A stretch of 64,000 nucleotides of DNA from Sphagnum compactum. Lineage: Eukaryota; Bryophyta; Sphagnopsida; Sphagnales. Under the pieces are notes generated by a model. That model ran no database searches, was not told the origin of the DNA, and saw nothing but the letters and a program-made list of their open reading frames with translations. How positions within the stretch are numbered: position 1 is the first letter of the stretch; every line of letters starts with the position of its first letter. Shown here piece after piece: positions 24,925-37,543 of this stretch. The stretch spans positions 6,788,157 through 6,852,156 of the forward strand of contig OZ234503.1 in the NCBI GenBank assembly GCA_965153455.1, written 5' to 3'. Made by a program: the position numbers and the translations under genes.

Positions 24925-26970
24925 TGATGAAACTGGGTATCAATTCACAAGATTTGCAGACTTTTGTCAATTTGCTTTGCCACTCATTATACTATCATTC
25001 CAGTTGTAGTAGGAGTCTACATTACATGATAATGGACTTATTGGGTGTGTGCAAGGGTCCTGAATTAGGGCAAAATAATTTACTTAAAAAAGTTGCTACA
25101 AAGTGAGAAATAACAAAGGATTGACTATGGAAACCTATGGTGCTTTTAATGTAGGATTTCAGACTTGGCCAACTGTTAAGATACATTACATAGTCCCCCT
25201 ACAAAGTTGCCTAGAACTTCTGGAACTCCTACATACTAACTACACTTGGCACCAATGGTTTAAGATGCACTTAGTGTTACCCACATGGTGGTTAACCATT
25301 AACCTAACATGGTAAGAAAGAAGCCCAATGCTCTTTTAATGTTCCACCCACATGTATGGGGTTTCCTACATTACATATAGAAAGGTCTACTCCTTTTAGA
25401 AATCTCCATGCTCAATTTCAAAGCCATACCCCAAGGAGTCAGCACATTTGAGAAGTTTTGGTTATGACTTATGACATAATGAGCAAAGGCTATTTAACAT
25501 TGGTTACATTCTTCAAACCTAATACATAAAATGGAAAAAAAATGAATTGTTGTAATTTTATTTTCTTTGGCAAACATGTCCTTTCTTTAAAATCTAATTG
25601 ATTTTAAGGCATAATCCACCTACACATAATTGATCAATTAAAATTTTCTAAGGAAATCACTTAATTTGCTCAACTCAACTTGGTCCCAAACATATGCCAT
25701 GCCTATCGTTGATATATTGATTACATCAATGGAATATGTCCTAGAAAATGTTTAATTGTAATAAAGTTAGTATAATTGAGAATCTCTTGTCTATTTTATA
25801 CAATTTGTATTGTTTTCAAACATGGGCTCCTTGCATCTATGTGTTTAATGAACTTTTTGAGATTTGCCAAAATTAATCAAAATGTATTGGTAGTTGGAAA
25901 ATAGGCTCTAGGGTTTTGAGGTGATAAAACCTACAAATTTATTGTTGCACCAATGTGTCTGCCATACTCCCACATGTTCCTAATATAGTTCCCCATTTGT
26001 TCCAAACAATAACTCTTTACATGTTTTTAATGATGTTCTCAATAGGTTCCTAATATTATTTCAGTTGTGTACCTTATATTGTTCCCAATAGCATCATGGT
26101 CGAGGTCGCATAATCGTCAAGGTGAAGGACCCTTACAACTAAAGATGTTGGAACACATCGAAAGGTGTTTGTTTCAAGAAATGTTTCCATGAGAGTTTGA
26201 ACCATCTTCCAAGCTTCAAAATTGCATTGAACCACCCCAAAACCACCACATATTTGCCAATCAAGAAAAAATGTCTTACTAGAGGATATATCTTAGAAAT
26301 AGATTCTAAGCTATGTATTGCCATAAACAATAAGGCTATCTATTTGGTGATGATTAATTATGTGACCAAATCACCAAAAATGTTAATAACACGTGTGATA
26401 TTTTGTACAATTTAACATTTTATGAAAAATAAGATAGTCAAAATTTGAAACAACACTCACTTAGTTTGGATGGGGGCAATTTCATAGTTAGACAAAAACA
26501 ACTATGTTAACTAACTAGAGAGTTATTCGTTTTCAATTTGCACTTTTATAATTGACCCCAAAAAAATGTTGAATTGTTTTTTTATTAGAATTGATTATTC
26601 TTGGCAATTTTCCAAAAAAATTTAGAGTGTTGCAAGTATCAATATTGTGGAATAATATCTTCGACAATAATATATCAACACTTTTTATAATTGTTGGAAA
26701 TAAAAGACTAGATATGAAGTTATCTATTAAACATCTTGAACACAGAAGGAAAATCACTTATGTTGTTTTTACATGCACCAACGAAAGCTCAAATACCAGC
26801 TTTGTATTTTGGTAGACCTTGAAACCTAAACAAAAGAAGAAACCCAATTGAGCTAGGACTTCAATCAAAACAAGAAACCCAATTGTGCTAAGAATGAACT
26901 CCTTCCTATTTTTCCATTTCCATTTTTTCCTTCTTGTTATATTCTCTTGCAATAAGGCTTTCAAGGTTTA
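24925..26970. other. Spacer, no gene recognised
   Basis: AT-rich sequence. Open frames are 60-75 codons with no family resemblance, and no long repeats are evident. Confidence 0.4.
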
Positions 26971-26972
26971 AA

Positions 26973-27190
26973 TCACTAAACCCAATTTCTAATTATTAGA
27001 ATTTCATCACAAAAACCCAATTTCTAATTATCAGAATGTCATCATCACAAAAACCCAATTTCTAATTACCAGAATGTCATCATCACTAAAACCCAATTTC
27101 TAATTACCAGAACTACATCACTTGACCTAATTTCTAGTTACCAAAATTCACATCATTGAACCCAATTTTCTAATTATCGAAATTCACATA
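26973..27190. repeat. Six tandem units of about 35-37 bp
   Basis: ACCCAATTTCTAATTA recurs with C/T/G changes every 35-37 bases, each time followed by a CAGAATGTCATCATCAC-type segment. The first four copies are close to each other and the last two are more diverged. Confidence 0.85.
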
Positions 27191-27528
27191 TGTCGTGCGT
27201 TCCTATGTTGGGAACCTCGTTCACACTTGAACCGGTTTGAAATTAACTAATTAGCTTGACTAACCCAGTTTATCCTTAACTAACTAAAATCTAACTGAGC
27301 AGCTAAGCTAAACTAACACATCTAACACATAACCAAACCTTAAACTTCTAGATCTGCTAGCATTTAGGGTTTATTGATGTAAAATCTTGGTAAAAATTCT
27401 GATCCCAGATTATCTATGTATAAAGTTGGAGTCTTAAAAGTTGGTGAGCTATAAATGGCATTGAAATGTTCCATTTGAGGATTACAATTGTGAAGCTTAA
27501 GATAGCACAAAAGTGTCAATAATTTTGG

Positions 27529-27664
27529 TTTCTATTAGTTTGCTAGGAACTCAAGGAAGTTCTAAGTTTGCCTAGTAATGCAGCTGTCCTCCTAAAGGTT
27601 TCTATAGTTTGCTAGGAACTCAAGGAAGTTCTAAGTTTGCCTAGTAATGCAGCTGTCCTCCTCC
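27529..27664. repeat. Near-perfect tandem duplication of about 70 bp
   Basis: TTTGCTAGGAACTCAAGGAA followed by GTTCTAAGTTTGCCTAGTAA and TGCAGCTGTCCTCCT is present twice with almost no difference, at about 27538-27594 and 27607-27663. The duplication must be recent compared with the surrounding decayed repeats. Confidence 0.9.
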
Positions 27665-27961
27665 CTTAGGAGCAGGAGGTTCAGGAGCTGACTGAATCTC
27701 TCTCTCTCTCTCACTCAGGAAAGATAGATACATAACAAGCTAGTGCATGCTAGTCAAGCTCATCCCAGTCAAAGAGAGAGAGACAAAGAAGATTCAATAG
27801 AGTTTTTGAATCTGCAGATTCTGAAGGATTCTGAAGGGCCTGGGAATCTGGATCCACATACTTCCAGATTCTGAAGAATTTAGTTGAATCTGGATCTATC
27901 TCTGGATCCCAGATTGCAGATTCTACTTTTCTAATTATGGAAGAAGATTCAGCACAGATTA

Positions 27962-27993
27962 TTGTGTGTTTGTGTGTGTGTGTGTGTGTGTGT
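27962..27993. repeat. (GT)n microsatellite
   Basis: An uninterrupted GT run follows TTATTGTGTGTTT. A short CT run lies upstream at 27700-27712. Confidence 0.9.
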
Positions 27994-28049
27994 ATTATTT
28001 TGTAAAGAATTTCTTTTCCTCCTTGGTTTGGGTAAGTTGACAAAGCTTG

Positions 28050-29735
28050 TCTTTACCAAAAAAGGTAAGAAAGAAAAGCAAGATAGAAAGAAAGATTAGA
28101 AAGAAAGAATGAGGACAAATTGACTTTGGAACTTGTGGGTGGGGGGCCCCAATAAGCCTTCTTATTAACCCACCTCAAGGTCTCATCAACCTCAGTTGGG
28201 TTGATGAATGATTTCTCACATGGGCCCTACCCAATCCAATCACATTCATCCAACTCAATATAGGCTCCCAAGAGGTTTCTCAAATTCAGATTTTGGTGAT
28301 TGCAATTATTTGGACCATTTCCCCTAAAACCATGTGAAAGGAAATGCCTAAGTACACATGGCCCCTAATGGGAGGTGGGGGGGAAAAAAAAAACCCTAAC
28401 TACAAAAAGGTTTTGGTAGTTGCCCCAAATGGCTGGTCAATTCAGCCAAATTTTGGTTGCTACAAACTCTTTGGAAGTTAATTAACCTTTAGAGGGTTAA
28501 TTAACCATTGTAGGTTAGCTAATGAGGGGTAATTAAGCAATGAAACAAACCCTAATAATTGACTTTAAGAGCTAATTAACCCTTGGGGGGTTGAATACTC
28601 AATTTGGTGAACCCTAAATCATTGATGAGGTTTGGTGAACCTTTTGGCTAGTTAGTTGATCATCATCATCCTTCAAACTACAGTCCATCCATTCAAAGGT
28701 TAAGTCCTAAAAGGGGACCTTTTTTCTCCTTTTGGGTACCTCATCCTTACTAGCAATTTTGTTGCACCTATTTTGTGCTTTGCCCCTTCCCTCCCCCCAA
28801 CAAAATTGTTGTTGCTTGTCCTATGTGCCAACAAGCATGAAAACATAATGTTATTTTGGGAAGTAGTGCCAAATCATTGAGCCATTCTATATATATTTAT
28901 ACTCTCTAGGTACTATGTAGGAAGGTTGTTTCTTTTTGTTAGCCTTGCCTACTACCAAAGCAAGGATATTGTGTTTAGATTCAATTCATTATAGAGTATA
29001 GTAGCTTAAAGGGATTTTTATAGGCCCCTAGGTAATCATAATAATAATAATAATAATAATAATATGTCTATTTTTATATGAGGGGTTTTTTTTGAAAGAT
29101 GACATTTTGGGTTTGTGTTAAAACTTGAGATTAGTTACAAGGTTATAAATAATATGTTGAAGGAATTTGGTTTTTCTTTTAGAGGATTTTTTTTGAAGAT
29201 TAAATTTTTGCATAGTGAAATAATAATTTGAGTTTTCATAATTCTTCTTTTGCCTTTAAGATACTTGCTTAATGTAAAATGGCAATGCCACACAATGTGA
29301 CACATCCCTTGTTTTGGTTGTTTTTGTCATACATTCATTCCCTAGCCATCCCATAAATACTGAAATAGAACAAGAAGTAATTGGCAGCACTGGGAATAGT
29401 TAGGCTACAAAGGTGTGTTTTTTAAGTCCAACTAGCTGCAAAGTTAACCCTACACAACTCAAAGTTTAACTTAGTAGAGTTTTTGGCTCTCTTTTTGTCT
29501 TTTGAGCTGGAGTTGCCTTGATGAAAATTTTTAATTTTAAAGAGTGGTTATGTTGGTGAATTTTATCACTTGCAAAATGTTTGCAGATTGACCATAGCCA
29601 CTATAAATGATGTCAAAAATGTTGGTGACATGTGGGTTGGCAAAGGGAGTGTATTTGGTGGTTTCAAGGTTATTGCATAGAGAGTAGATTTGACTACCTA
29701 GAGCACCAACTAGAGGCTAATACAAACAAATATGT
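28050..29735. other. Spacer, with an (AAT)n run
   Basis: No gene is recognised. A trinucleotide AAT/ATA run lies at 29037-29063. Around 28480-28530 there are several GGTTAATTAACC-like palindromes. Confidence 0.5.
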
Positions 29736-29841
29736 AACCCTAAACTTTAGTAAGTTCGACTCGTGACCAAAACCCTAAACTCTAGTAAGCCCAACTAGTG
29801 ACCAAAACCCTCAACTCTAGTAAGTCCAACTAGTGACACTT
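29736..29841. repeat. Three tandem copies with a 35-bp period
   Basis: AACCCTAAACTTTAGTAAG starts at 29736, 29771 and 29806 with small changes, each followed by CCAACTAGTGACCAAA or a close variant. The spacing is exactly 35 bases both times. Confidence 0.9.
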
Positions 29842-31160
29842 ATAAGTTACAAGTCACAACTTATAAGTTTACCAAAATAAAAAAATAATTTACACATGCA
29901 TATGGATGGAAGGAATCAATTAAAAAAATAAATCTATTTTGTAGTAAAACTATAATTGAATAAGGAAAATTTAAATTCTAAATTGCTCAAAGGGATTTGA
30001 ACTTCAACCCCCAAATGAGTGTTGTTCATTGTAACTCAAGCCCTACCTACAACCAAAAACCAATTAGAAAACAAGCCTATACCTTTCGATTTAAAATAAA
30101 TCAAAAACTTAAAAATAGAGACCAAAGATTTATTTTTTTTCCTTTTTGAAATTACACCCTAACAAAAATCATGTGCCTCAAAGTTTGAGTAAAACCTTTA
30201 CCATGTTCAAAAAGAAGGTAAAAAAATAACCACTCTATTTCCTATTTTCATTGCACCATTATTTTTGCAAACACAATCAACACACAAGTTCCAAACAAAC
30301 AAAAACACTTAGATTCAAAAACATTTGGACTCTGAGTGGGGCAAAAAAACACATTTATAAGAAATAAATGTCAACAAGAAATTGAACTTCTATTTTCATT
30401 TTATGTTATTTGCTTGGTTTCTTAAATTTTCATGAGTCATTAGTGTTATTCTTTGCATCAGTCGGATTTCTACTCCTTTTCTTCATCAATTGCAAAATTA
30501 CCATCCAAAAACAAAATGAGTATTGACTTTCTTCTGCAATAAACATTCAAATTCCAAAACATATACCATGATTCTAGAATTTTACCATGACCTCACAAAT
30601 TTATAATCTAATTGAAAAAAGTAAAAAAAAATGATTATATTAGCTTGGGAAAATAATCAATTTGAAAAAAAAACAGATTACAAATCAAAACTATGGTATA
30701 ATCCTAACACCTTATCTAATTTGCCACCTTTCACTATGCAAAATTGTAACCCTCCAAGAGCTTGGAGTCCCCTATGCATATGCAAAATATCACAATTTGC
30801 CCTGCCACTTGGCCATGGCTTAGTAATAGAAAATAATTCGTAAAGTAAAGAACTTTAAGTATAAAACTTGGTGCAAAGATTCAAGTGAGTGTTCAATTGA
30901 TTTTATAAGTTTTTTCTTCACAAAGTTGATGGTGCTAAAATTTCATTCACCTTCAACATACCCAAGCTCTTGGACAATGGCAATTTCAACCAATTAAAAT
31001 ATTCCAAGAGCTTATGGTTGAAGATGTCAAATGTGAAAATCTTTGCACCAAAGCCTAGTAATTGGGTTCAACTCATTCTCTTTGTACAAGACTACTTCAA
31101 ATTTATGAACCATCATCATCTTGGAAAAACAAATTTGCAAATCAAGGTTGTGAGTAGAGA
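29842..31160. other. Spacer, no gene recognised
   Basis: AT-rich sequence with short open frames of biased composition. No repeat of note and no RNA gene are seen. Confidence 0.4.
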
Positions 31161-31163
31161 ATA

Positions 31164-31485
31164 AGGTTAGCGCAACTTTGCGACTATCACCACCTTGCCA
31201 AGAGTATGAAAAGTAGCTTTCAAAATAGTTAAATGAATGTGAAAATTATCCTTTGCATGATGCAGATTCATGGCCCATAATTGTGGGTAGACCAAACCAA
31301 AGGTTGTCATAACCTCATATTTTAGGAAGAGTTGTGTTGGATCTTCATACTTAATAAAGGGATTGTAATAAAGTTTGAACAACTCTTGATGGGTTAATTG
31401 AACATCATTCACAAAGTCATAAACAAACACATCCTTGACTGTGCAAATTTCACCAATGTATGCACACATTCAAACACAAATGAAC
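31164..31485 (-). mobile_element. hAT transposase fragment, minus strand
   Basis: Reading the minus strand gives ECVHTLVKFAQSR, then after a one-base frame change KDVFVYDFVNDVQLTHQELF and KLYYNP, LFLKYEV, YPQLWAMNLHHA and DNFHIHLT. This corresponds to the VHVFIKFAQMRDVFVCN part of the larger hAT relic at 12.2-15.9 kb, so it is a piece of the same superfamily. About 100 codons of the central transposase region are left. No other fragments were found next to it. Confidence 0.6.
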
Positions 31486-31499
31486 AATAAAAATAGCTA

Positions 31500-32895
31500 A
31501 AGGAAGGGGAGGAATGGGTGTTGTGAATTGACTTGGAGTTTATATTGCACATGTTTTTCTTTGAATGAAGTTCCAAGTGTTAATGGTGAAGGGGTTTGGG
31601 GAGGGGGTCTAGTTTTAGCTCTTCTTTAATTCTTACAATTGGAAAACTCCAACAAAATGGAGAACTCCAAACAAACTCTAATAATTTTTGGGGCTTAATA
31701 TGGCCACTAAGGTGGCCTCACTCAAAAAGGTGAAGCTACCAACAACACGGGGGTGGTGCCGGTTCACCCAAACCACTCCTCGTAAATTAGGTAGGTAAGT
31801 AAGTGGGTAGGGCACTCCTCGGCGAGTGACTACCTACCAGATTAGGTAGGTAGGTAGATGCATGTGAATGGTTAGTACACTAACCATAATTAAACCACCT
31901 TGGTTTAGCTAGAGAACCATAACACAACCCACGTTTGTTCTTCTTCCTATTGTCAAAGGGGTGACCCCACCGACCCTCACGACATGAAGAACGTGGGTTG
32001 ACAATGGGTTACCATAGTTAGTATAAAGACCGAACCGAGTAGTTTCAGTAGTTTCAGGAGAGCTATAAATTGTGCTCGGTTGGGAAGTAGATGAGTACTT
32101 CCTTTACATATGATCCGAGCATGGCCCCCGCACATGGACCATTAGGCTAGACTTTGTGAAAACACACAAAATTAGCATCCCTAAGGAAAGCAAGCTTGTA
32201 GATTTCTTATGTCAACTCCATCTAAAAAAAAATCTCTTTGTGTAAAGACTTTGTATTTTTAAAAAAAAATTAATTTTAATTTTAATTTTTTAATTTTTAA
32301 TTTTTCTTAAATTAAAATTTTTAATTTTTCCTGAATTTTTATCATATTGTATCATTAGCTGTTATCCTAAGAAATATTTAGTATTAACTGGGTTTTACAA
32401 AACTGTCCAAAGAAAGATTTAGTAATCATTATCTGGGTTTTAGAAAGCTGTCTAGACTCTAAACTATTACTAAACACTAATAATAATAATAATAATAAAA
32501 TATTGCTCAATTTTTTTAAAAAAAAATTAGGCAAAATAATAATGTGTCAATTTTTCTTGGTAGATTGATTACCTACCCTCCCTTCCCTTTCCAATTTGAC
32601 TAATTAAAAAAAATAAATAGGGAATTTTGAGCAGATTATTTTCTGTTTTGGTTTTTGAGGTGCCCAAAAAAGATGCCAAGATTCATCACCCTAAACAAAA
32701 CATTGATTCCTTCCTTTGCAAGCAAAAACCATGGTTAGATAACTATGGTTAGATAGATGCAAGTAGTGAGTAAGACCAAATGCTCTCTTATTTTTCTATC
32801 TCATTTTTTTTCTATTTTGCCAAGTCTCTTGTTTATCAAGTTCACATTGCTAAAACCCTAAAAGTGTTTAGGGTTTAGTTGGCTTTGTTCAGTCG
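31500..32895. other. Spacer with GTAGG-type and AT-rich tracts
   Basis: GGTAGGTAAGTAAGTGGGTAG and TTAGGTAGGTAGGTAGATG at 31786-31858 belong to the GTAGG repeat type found across the window. A run of TTTTAATTTTTAATT lies at 32264-32330 and an AAT run at 32478-32500. No gene is recognised. Confidence 0.5.
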
Positions 32896-32898
32896 TTA

Positions 32899-33003
32899 AG
32901 TTCACATTGCCAAATTGCCAACTCCACATTGCCAAAATTGCCAACTCCATATTGCCAAAATTGTCAGCTCCGCAGGGCCAAATCATCAACTTCACAATCG
33001 CCG
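32899..33003. repeat. Tandem array with a 22-23 bp period
   Basis: AACTCCACATTGCCAAAATT with GCC is repeated from 32920, 32943, 32966 and 32988, with a shorter related copy before it. The units become more diverged to the right. Confidence 0.85.
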
Positions 33004-33009
33004 TTGTTA

Positions 33010-34120
33010 CATTGCTTTTACTTTCCAAGTTGACTTCATTTTGGGGGCTGCCCTAATGCTCTTCAAAGTGCCCAAAATAAAATTTTGGTTATTGGTTAGC
33101 AACCTACCCTACCCTCTTACGTAGTGTAGTAACCTAACTACATTCCTCTATAGTAAGGGTTTTTTTTGGGCGAGTTATAATCAAAATTTATAATCAAAAG
33201 GTGAGTAAAAAATAGAATGGCAAAATGGCATGAAAATTTTATTTGAAAATATCACCCAAAATACCCCCTACATTAACTTGTGCACCAAAAAAAAAAGAGG
33301 GTAGGGTTTCCATCCTCAACATGTGATGTGTGTTTTCAGGCTCCATCACCAACCAATCCTTCAAAGCTTTAGGGTTTCACCTTTACAACGCCACCATAGG
33401 ATTTCCTAGGTTGCCTAATCACAACCATCCAAAACCCTAGCTCACTTGATCTATTTTCTTTCTCTTTTAAACTAGTAGTTTGCTCAAATGTGTTCATTTC
33501 TTGTGAGCTACAACTTGAAAGCTCAAGACGATGGCAACAACAAAATGGTCGTTGCAACATTCGTTACAAGTTTTTCAACTTTGTGTTTTCAATGGGTGGA
33601 TATGGAGATTGTTGCAATTTGACAATGCAATGTTGTCTTTACAAACTCATGAATTGGATTGAAGGGGAGGGGTGGGAGTTTTTTGTTGTAGCTCCATGGC
33701 AACTACAAAATGATGTAGGAGTTTCAACATGGGCACGTGCTTGTTACTCACAAGTGATTTGTAGCAATATAAATATGTTGGAACTTAATTGCAAAACCCA
33801 CAACAATAGATGCATGTTTTTTATTCCCTTTTGTGTTTTTATTTCTTGTTTCCTTTCAACTATCTAATTTTGCATTGTGTTGTTTTCAATTTGAAAAAGT
33901 TTTCAAATTCTTTTGTGTTTGCTTGTCGTTGATTTGAGAAGGTCAAAAGTCATATTTACTTTTCTTTCCAATCCAATTATCTTCGATGGTGCCATTGAAA
34001 ATTCTTGAGATTTTAGATTTTCTTTTATGGTCAAGGCAATAACATCACAAAGGTGTTCTCTTCCAATTCTCCCCTTCTTGAATCACCCCCTATTTTTTAG
34101 CCTTGTAGTTCTACTCCCTA
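33010..34120. other. Spacer with one 125-codon unknown open frame
   Basis: The frame at 33490-33867 on the plus strand is the longest in this part. It is rich in Cys and Trp (WEFFVVAPWQLQNDVG, WARACYSQV). It has no recognisable domain and no clear neighbours, so it may be chance or part of an unknown mobile element. Confidence 0.25.
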
Positions 34121-34700
34121 CCTTGATTACCTACCCACTTACCTAAGGTGTTAGTAAGGTAGGTTGGAAACCAAAATAAGTAACCTAGGTAGCCAAGCAA
34201 CTAAATGGATAGGTACATTAGATAGGTGGATAGGTAGATAAGTTGGAAACCAAGGTAGCTGATAGGTAGCATAGGTATGAAGGTAGGTAGCTACATAAAT
34301 ATGTTAAGTAGTTTAGGTTCCCTAAATGAATAAGGAGGTAGACAGGTTGGTAACCAAGGTAGGTAGGTGGGTGGGTAGGTAGGTAGCCTAGGTAGGTGGG
34401 TAGTTAGTTTGAGTAGCTAGATAAATTCATAACTTAGGTAGGGGGTAAGTAGCTTGAGTAACTAGGTAGCTTTGGTGGGTAAGTAAGTTGATAACTTAAA
34501 TAAGTAGATAGATAGCCTAAGTAAAATAACTAGGTAGCCTAGGTGGGTAGGTAAGTTGATAACTTAAATAAGTAGATAGGTAGCCTAGGTGGGTAGGTAA
34601 GTTGATAACTTAAATAAGTAAATAGGTAGCCTAAGTAAATAACTAGGTAGCCTAGGTGGGTAGGTAAGTAGATACATTAGGTGAGAGGGTAGGTTGCTAA
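34120..34700. repeat. Long GTAGG/AGGTAG-rich tract with internal tandem units
   Basis: Built of GGTAGGTAGGTAG, TAGCCTAGGTGGGTAGGTAA and related words. From about 34480 to 34680 a unit of about 47 bases (GTTGATAACTTAAATAAGTA, GATAGGTAGCC, TAGGTGGGTAGGTAA) is repeated about three times. Motif and composition match the 24.06-24.36 kb minisatellite. Confidence 0.75.
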
Positions 34701-34899
34701 TTAAAGCCCTTTCTCACCTTGTCTTTACTCACATCCCCCATCCCAAAAAGAAAGAACCCAAAACAAAACTTTGGGCGACCAATGAATCAACTTAAGGACT
34801 TAGCAAAGTGAACTAAGCGGGTGTTTTAGAATTTTGGCAACGTGCACTTACCAAACAGGAAACACTCGTTCACTTGGGCAAAATAGCACAATAATAAGA

Positions 34900-37000
34900 G
34901 AAGTAAACTTGGCAAAATAACCAACCGAGCATTTAGTATTCCATTCCATATTGGGTGACCCCACAACTACTACCGACGAATGCATAGGAGGAGGAGCCTG
35001 GCCTATGACTGAGAATTATATAATTCGATCCGAGCATCATCCTCTTAGAAACAACGGTGGTACTAAGAGGGGGTGGGTACTAAGCCAGGGAGGGAGGGAG
35101 AGGGGAATTGTTGTCGTTTGTCTTCTTCGTCTCAGAGAGTTATGTTCAGGACAGGGTGCATCGTGCAAACTTTGTGCAAGAAGGAAAAAGAAATTCCCCC
35201 ATCCAGAACTCAGAACTCAACTTCGAGAAGAAACTTGAGAGAGAGAGAGAGAGAGAGAAAGAGACTTGCAAGTACTTTTATCACTTGATGATGATGCCTT
35301 TGAAACAAAGAGATGACAATGATGATATGCAAAGTGCTATTGTGAACATGAACTCATGTAGTTTAGATACTAGACAACAACACCTAGTGAGCATTTCCTA
35401 ACGAGTAAGTGTGGGACCAAATGAACTCTGCATCGTTCCATAGTACCTCACAAGCACCAGCCAGTGTAAAAAGTCTGGATTTGGAGCTTTGTTAAGAAGA
35501 ACCTTTCTGTTCTTTTTCGTGCAACAAGCAAGCAGCTCAGAGAAAAAAAATCACTAGTGTATTTGGAGGGTGCCTTACCAAGTGGAATTTCTTGCTTCGG
35601 GTCTGGAGTGAGGAAATTTTTTTGCCCCAATAGTGACAAAATTGGTCTAAATTACACTAGGAAAACACACTTTTCCAAAATTTCTCAGAAATTTTTTGTC
35701 GAAAAAAATTTCACTCGAAATAAAAACATTGATCCCATACCCAACTGGTATATGTTTTTCAATACTAGTATACCCAGGTTGCACCCTATATACGAGTGCA
35801 ACAACAATGGTACATACATGAGCACCGTTCCCATGCATGAATAATGGGAAAAAGGGCCCAAAAAAAGTCTCGATCTGATTCCGTGTATGTACTGAAACCC
35901 AACCCTCACCCACCTGCCCAAGTGTTTCTCCGTGTATAGAAACATAGCTCTCCAAACTACCTCAAAATTACTACTACCCATCAACTCCTTTGACAAAAAT
36001 TATTGCATTTCACAAGTACACAAGGCACTCGGAAGTAGCAAGAACATGTTTGACAAGAAATAATGTGACATGCACAATAAGCAAGGAAGTAGATCACGGT
36101 GCCAATTCTAGACACTAGTTAGCTTAAATGTTGATTCATGTCAAGTCATTTTTCACCAAACTCCTAATTCAAAGAGCATGTAGAGAGATTAGAGACATGT
36201 CTAAAGGAAGTTATATGATGATAATATTATGTTCCTCTTCGACATGTCCATAAGAACAATGTTTGATTTTATGTGAAATTGAATGGTTCATGCTTTGATG
36301 TTTCTACATGTAAGCGGAGGAGAAATTACATACCGATGTAGTTTTTGTTTGATTTCCCATCATGTGGTGAAACTTTGATACCTAGTATCACTCACTCAAG
36401 AGTCATTCTTATCGGTTTTCAATGGTTGAAAAAATGATGATGCAAAGGATGGGAAGATGAAAGCATGGTCAACACGGGTTTTCATCTTTGCAAGTTTGAA
36501 AAGTGGTGGCAAGGGTGTAGTAAATGATTCCACCCAGTTTTCAATGGCAAAGATGAAATTATTCCACTAATTTATTTAGTTTGACAAAGGGGGAGGCAGC
36601 TTAGTAGTCAAAATACATGAAGACATAGTGTACATGGAGACTACAAATTTGAACACAATATTTTAATATGTGTGTGTGTGTGTGTGTTTTTGGCTAATTC
36701 ACTCACAACACTAGACTCAACTTACAAAGTGTTTGATGACAATAGTCTACCCTCAAGTCAAGCCCTTTGTGGTGGTGGTCCCTAACACAAAGGGGCCATC
36801 ACCCCTAGGCCCAATGTATTTTTTACCATCAACCCAATCAAATTATACTAGGAACATTGCTAGAGGCAAAGGAAGATTGAGGATTCTTTTTGTTGTTATA
36901 TTTATTCTTTTTTTTGTTTTGTTTTGTTTGGTGGTGAAGATTATAAAAACCCAAACCAATTTTTCTTGACAAGAAGGTATGCAGATCCTTACTTCTTGTC
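34900..37000. other. Spacer; microsatellites and a dispersed-repeat fragment
   Basis: A (GA)n run lies at 35229-35257 and a (GT)n run at 36669-36688. The segment at 35750-35850 contains TATACCCAGGTTGCACC, which recurs in inverted orientation near 51850. No gene with recognisable features is present. Confidence 0.5.
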
Positions 37001-37249
37001 TTGTGGAGATCCTTGAAGTTTTGTGGGGAGATTCTTAGTTTTGGAGCTGCTGGTGTTGCTGCTGCAAAATGATGGTGGTGGTGGTGGTGATGAAGAGATG
37101 AAAATTTCACCCAATTTTCTTCTTCTTCACAAGTGGATGGACTTGTGGAGCTCCAATGCTTGTGGGTGGGAGATTCAACAAGTTTGATGTTGCTGCTGAT
37201 GATGAAGATATGAAAATTTCACCCAAAATTTGATCCAGTAAAAAAGAGC

Positions 37250-37510
37250 TCTTGGGTACAGCATCAACAGGAGTAGTAGTAGTAGTAGGAGGAGGAGGAG
37301 GAGGGAGGAGGATCAGCAGCAGCAAGGAGTGAGTGAGGATGTTGCTGTGGGGGGAAGTGTCGGAAGAGGACGAGAATGGTAGTAGTAGTACTCGTGTGAA
37401 GAAGACGTAACAAGTGTTGACATGCACAACAAAAGCAACAACCAACCGGATGATCCTCTCGACACTTGTTCTTCATTCAATTGCCCATCTCCAAACTGTG
37501 GAGGAAAAAA

Positions 37511-37543
<33 letters not shown>

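Noticed and set aside
33490-33867. 125-codon open frame rich in Cys and Trp
   Set aside because: No domain, no splice context and no recognisable relatives. Kept only as a remark on the spacer.
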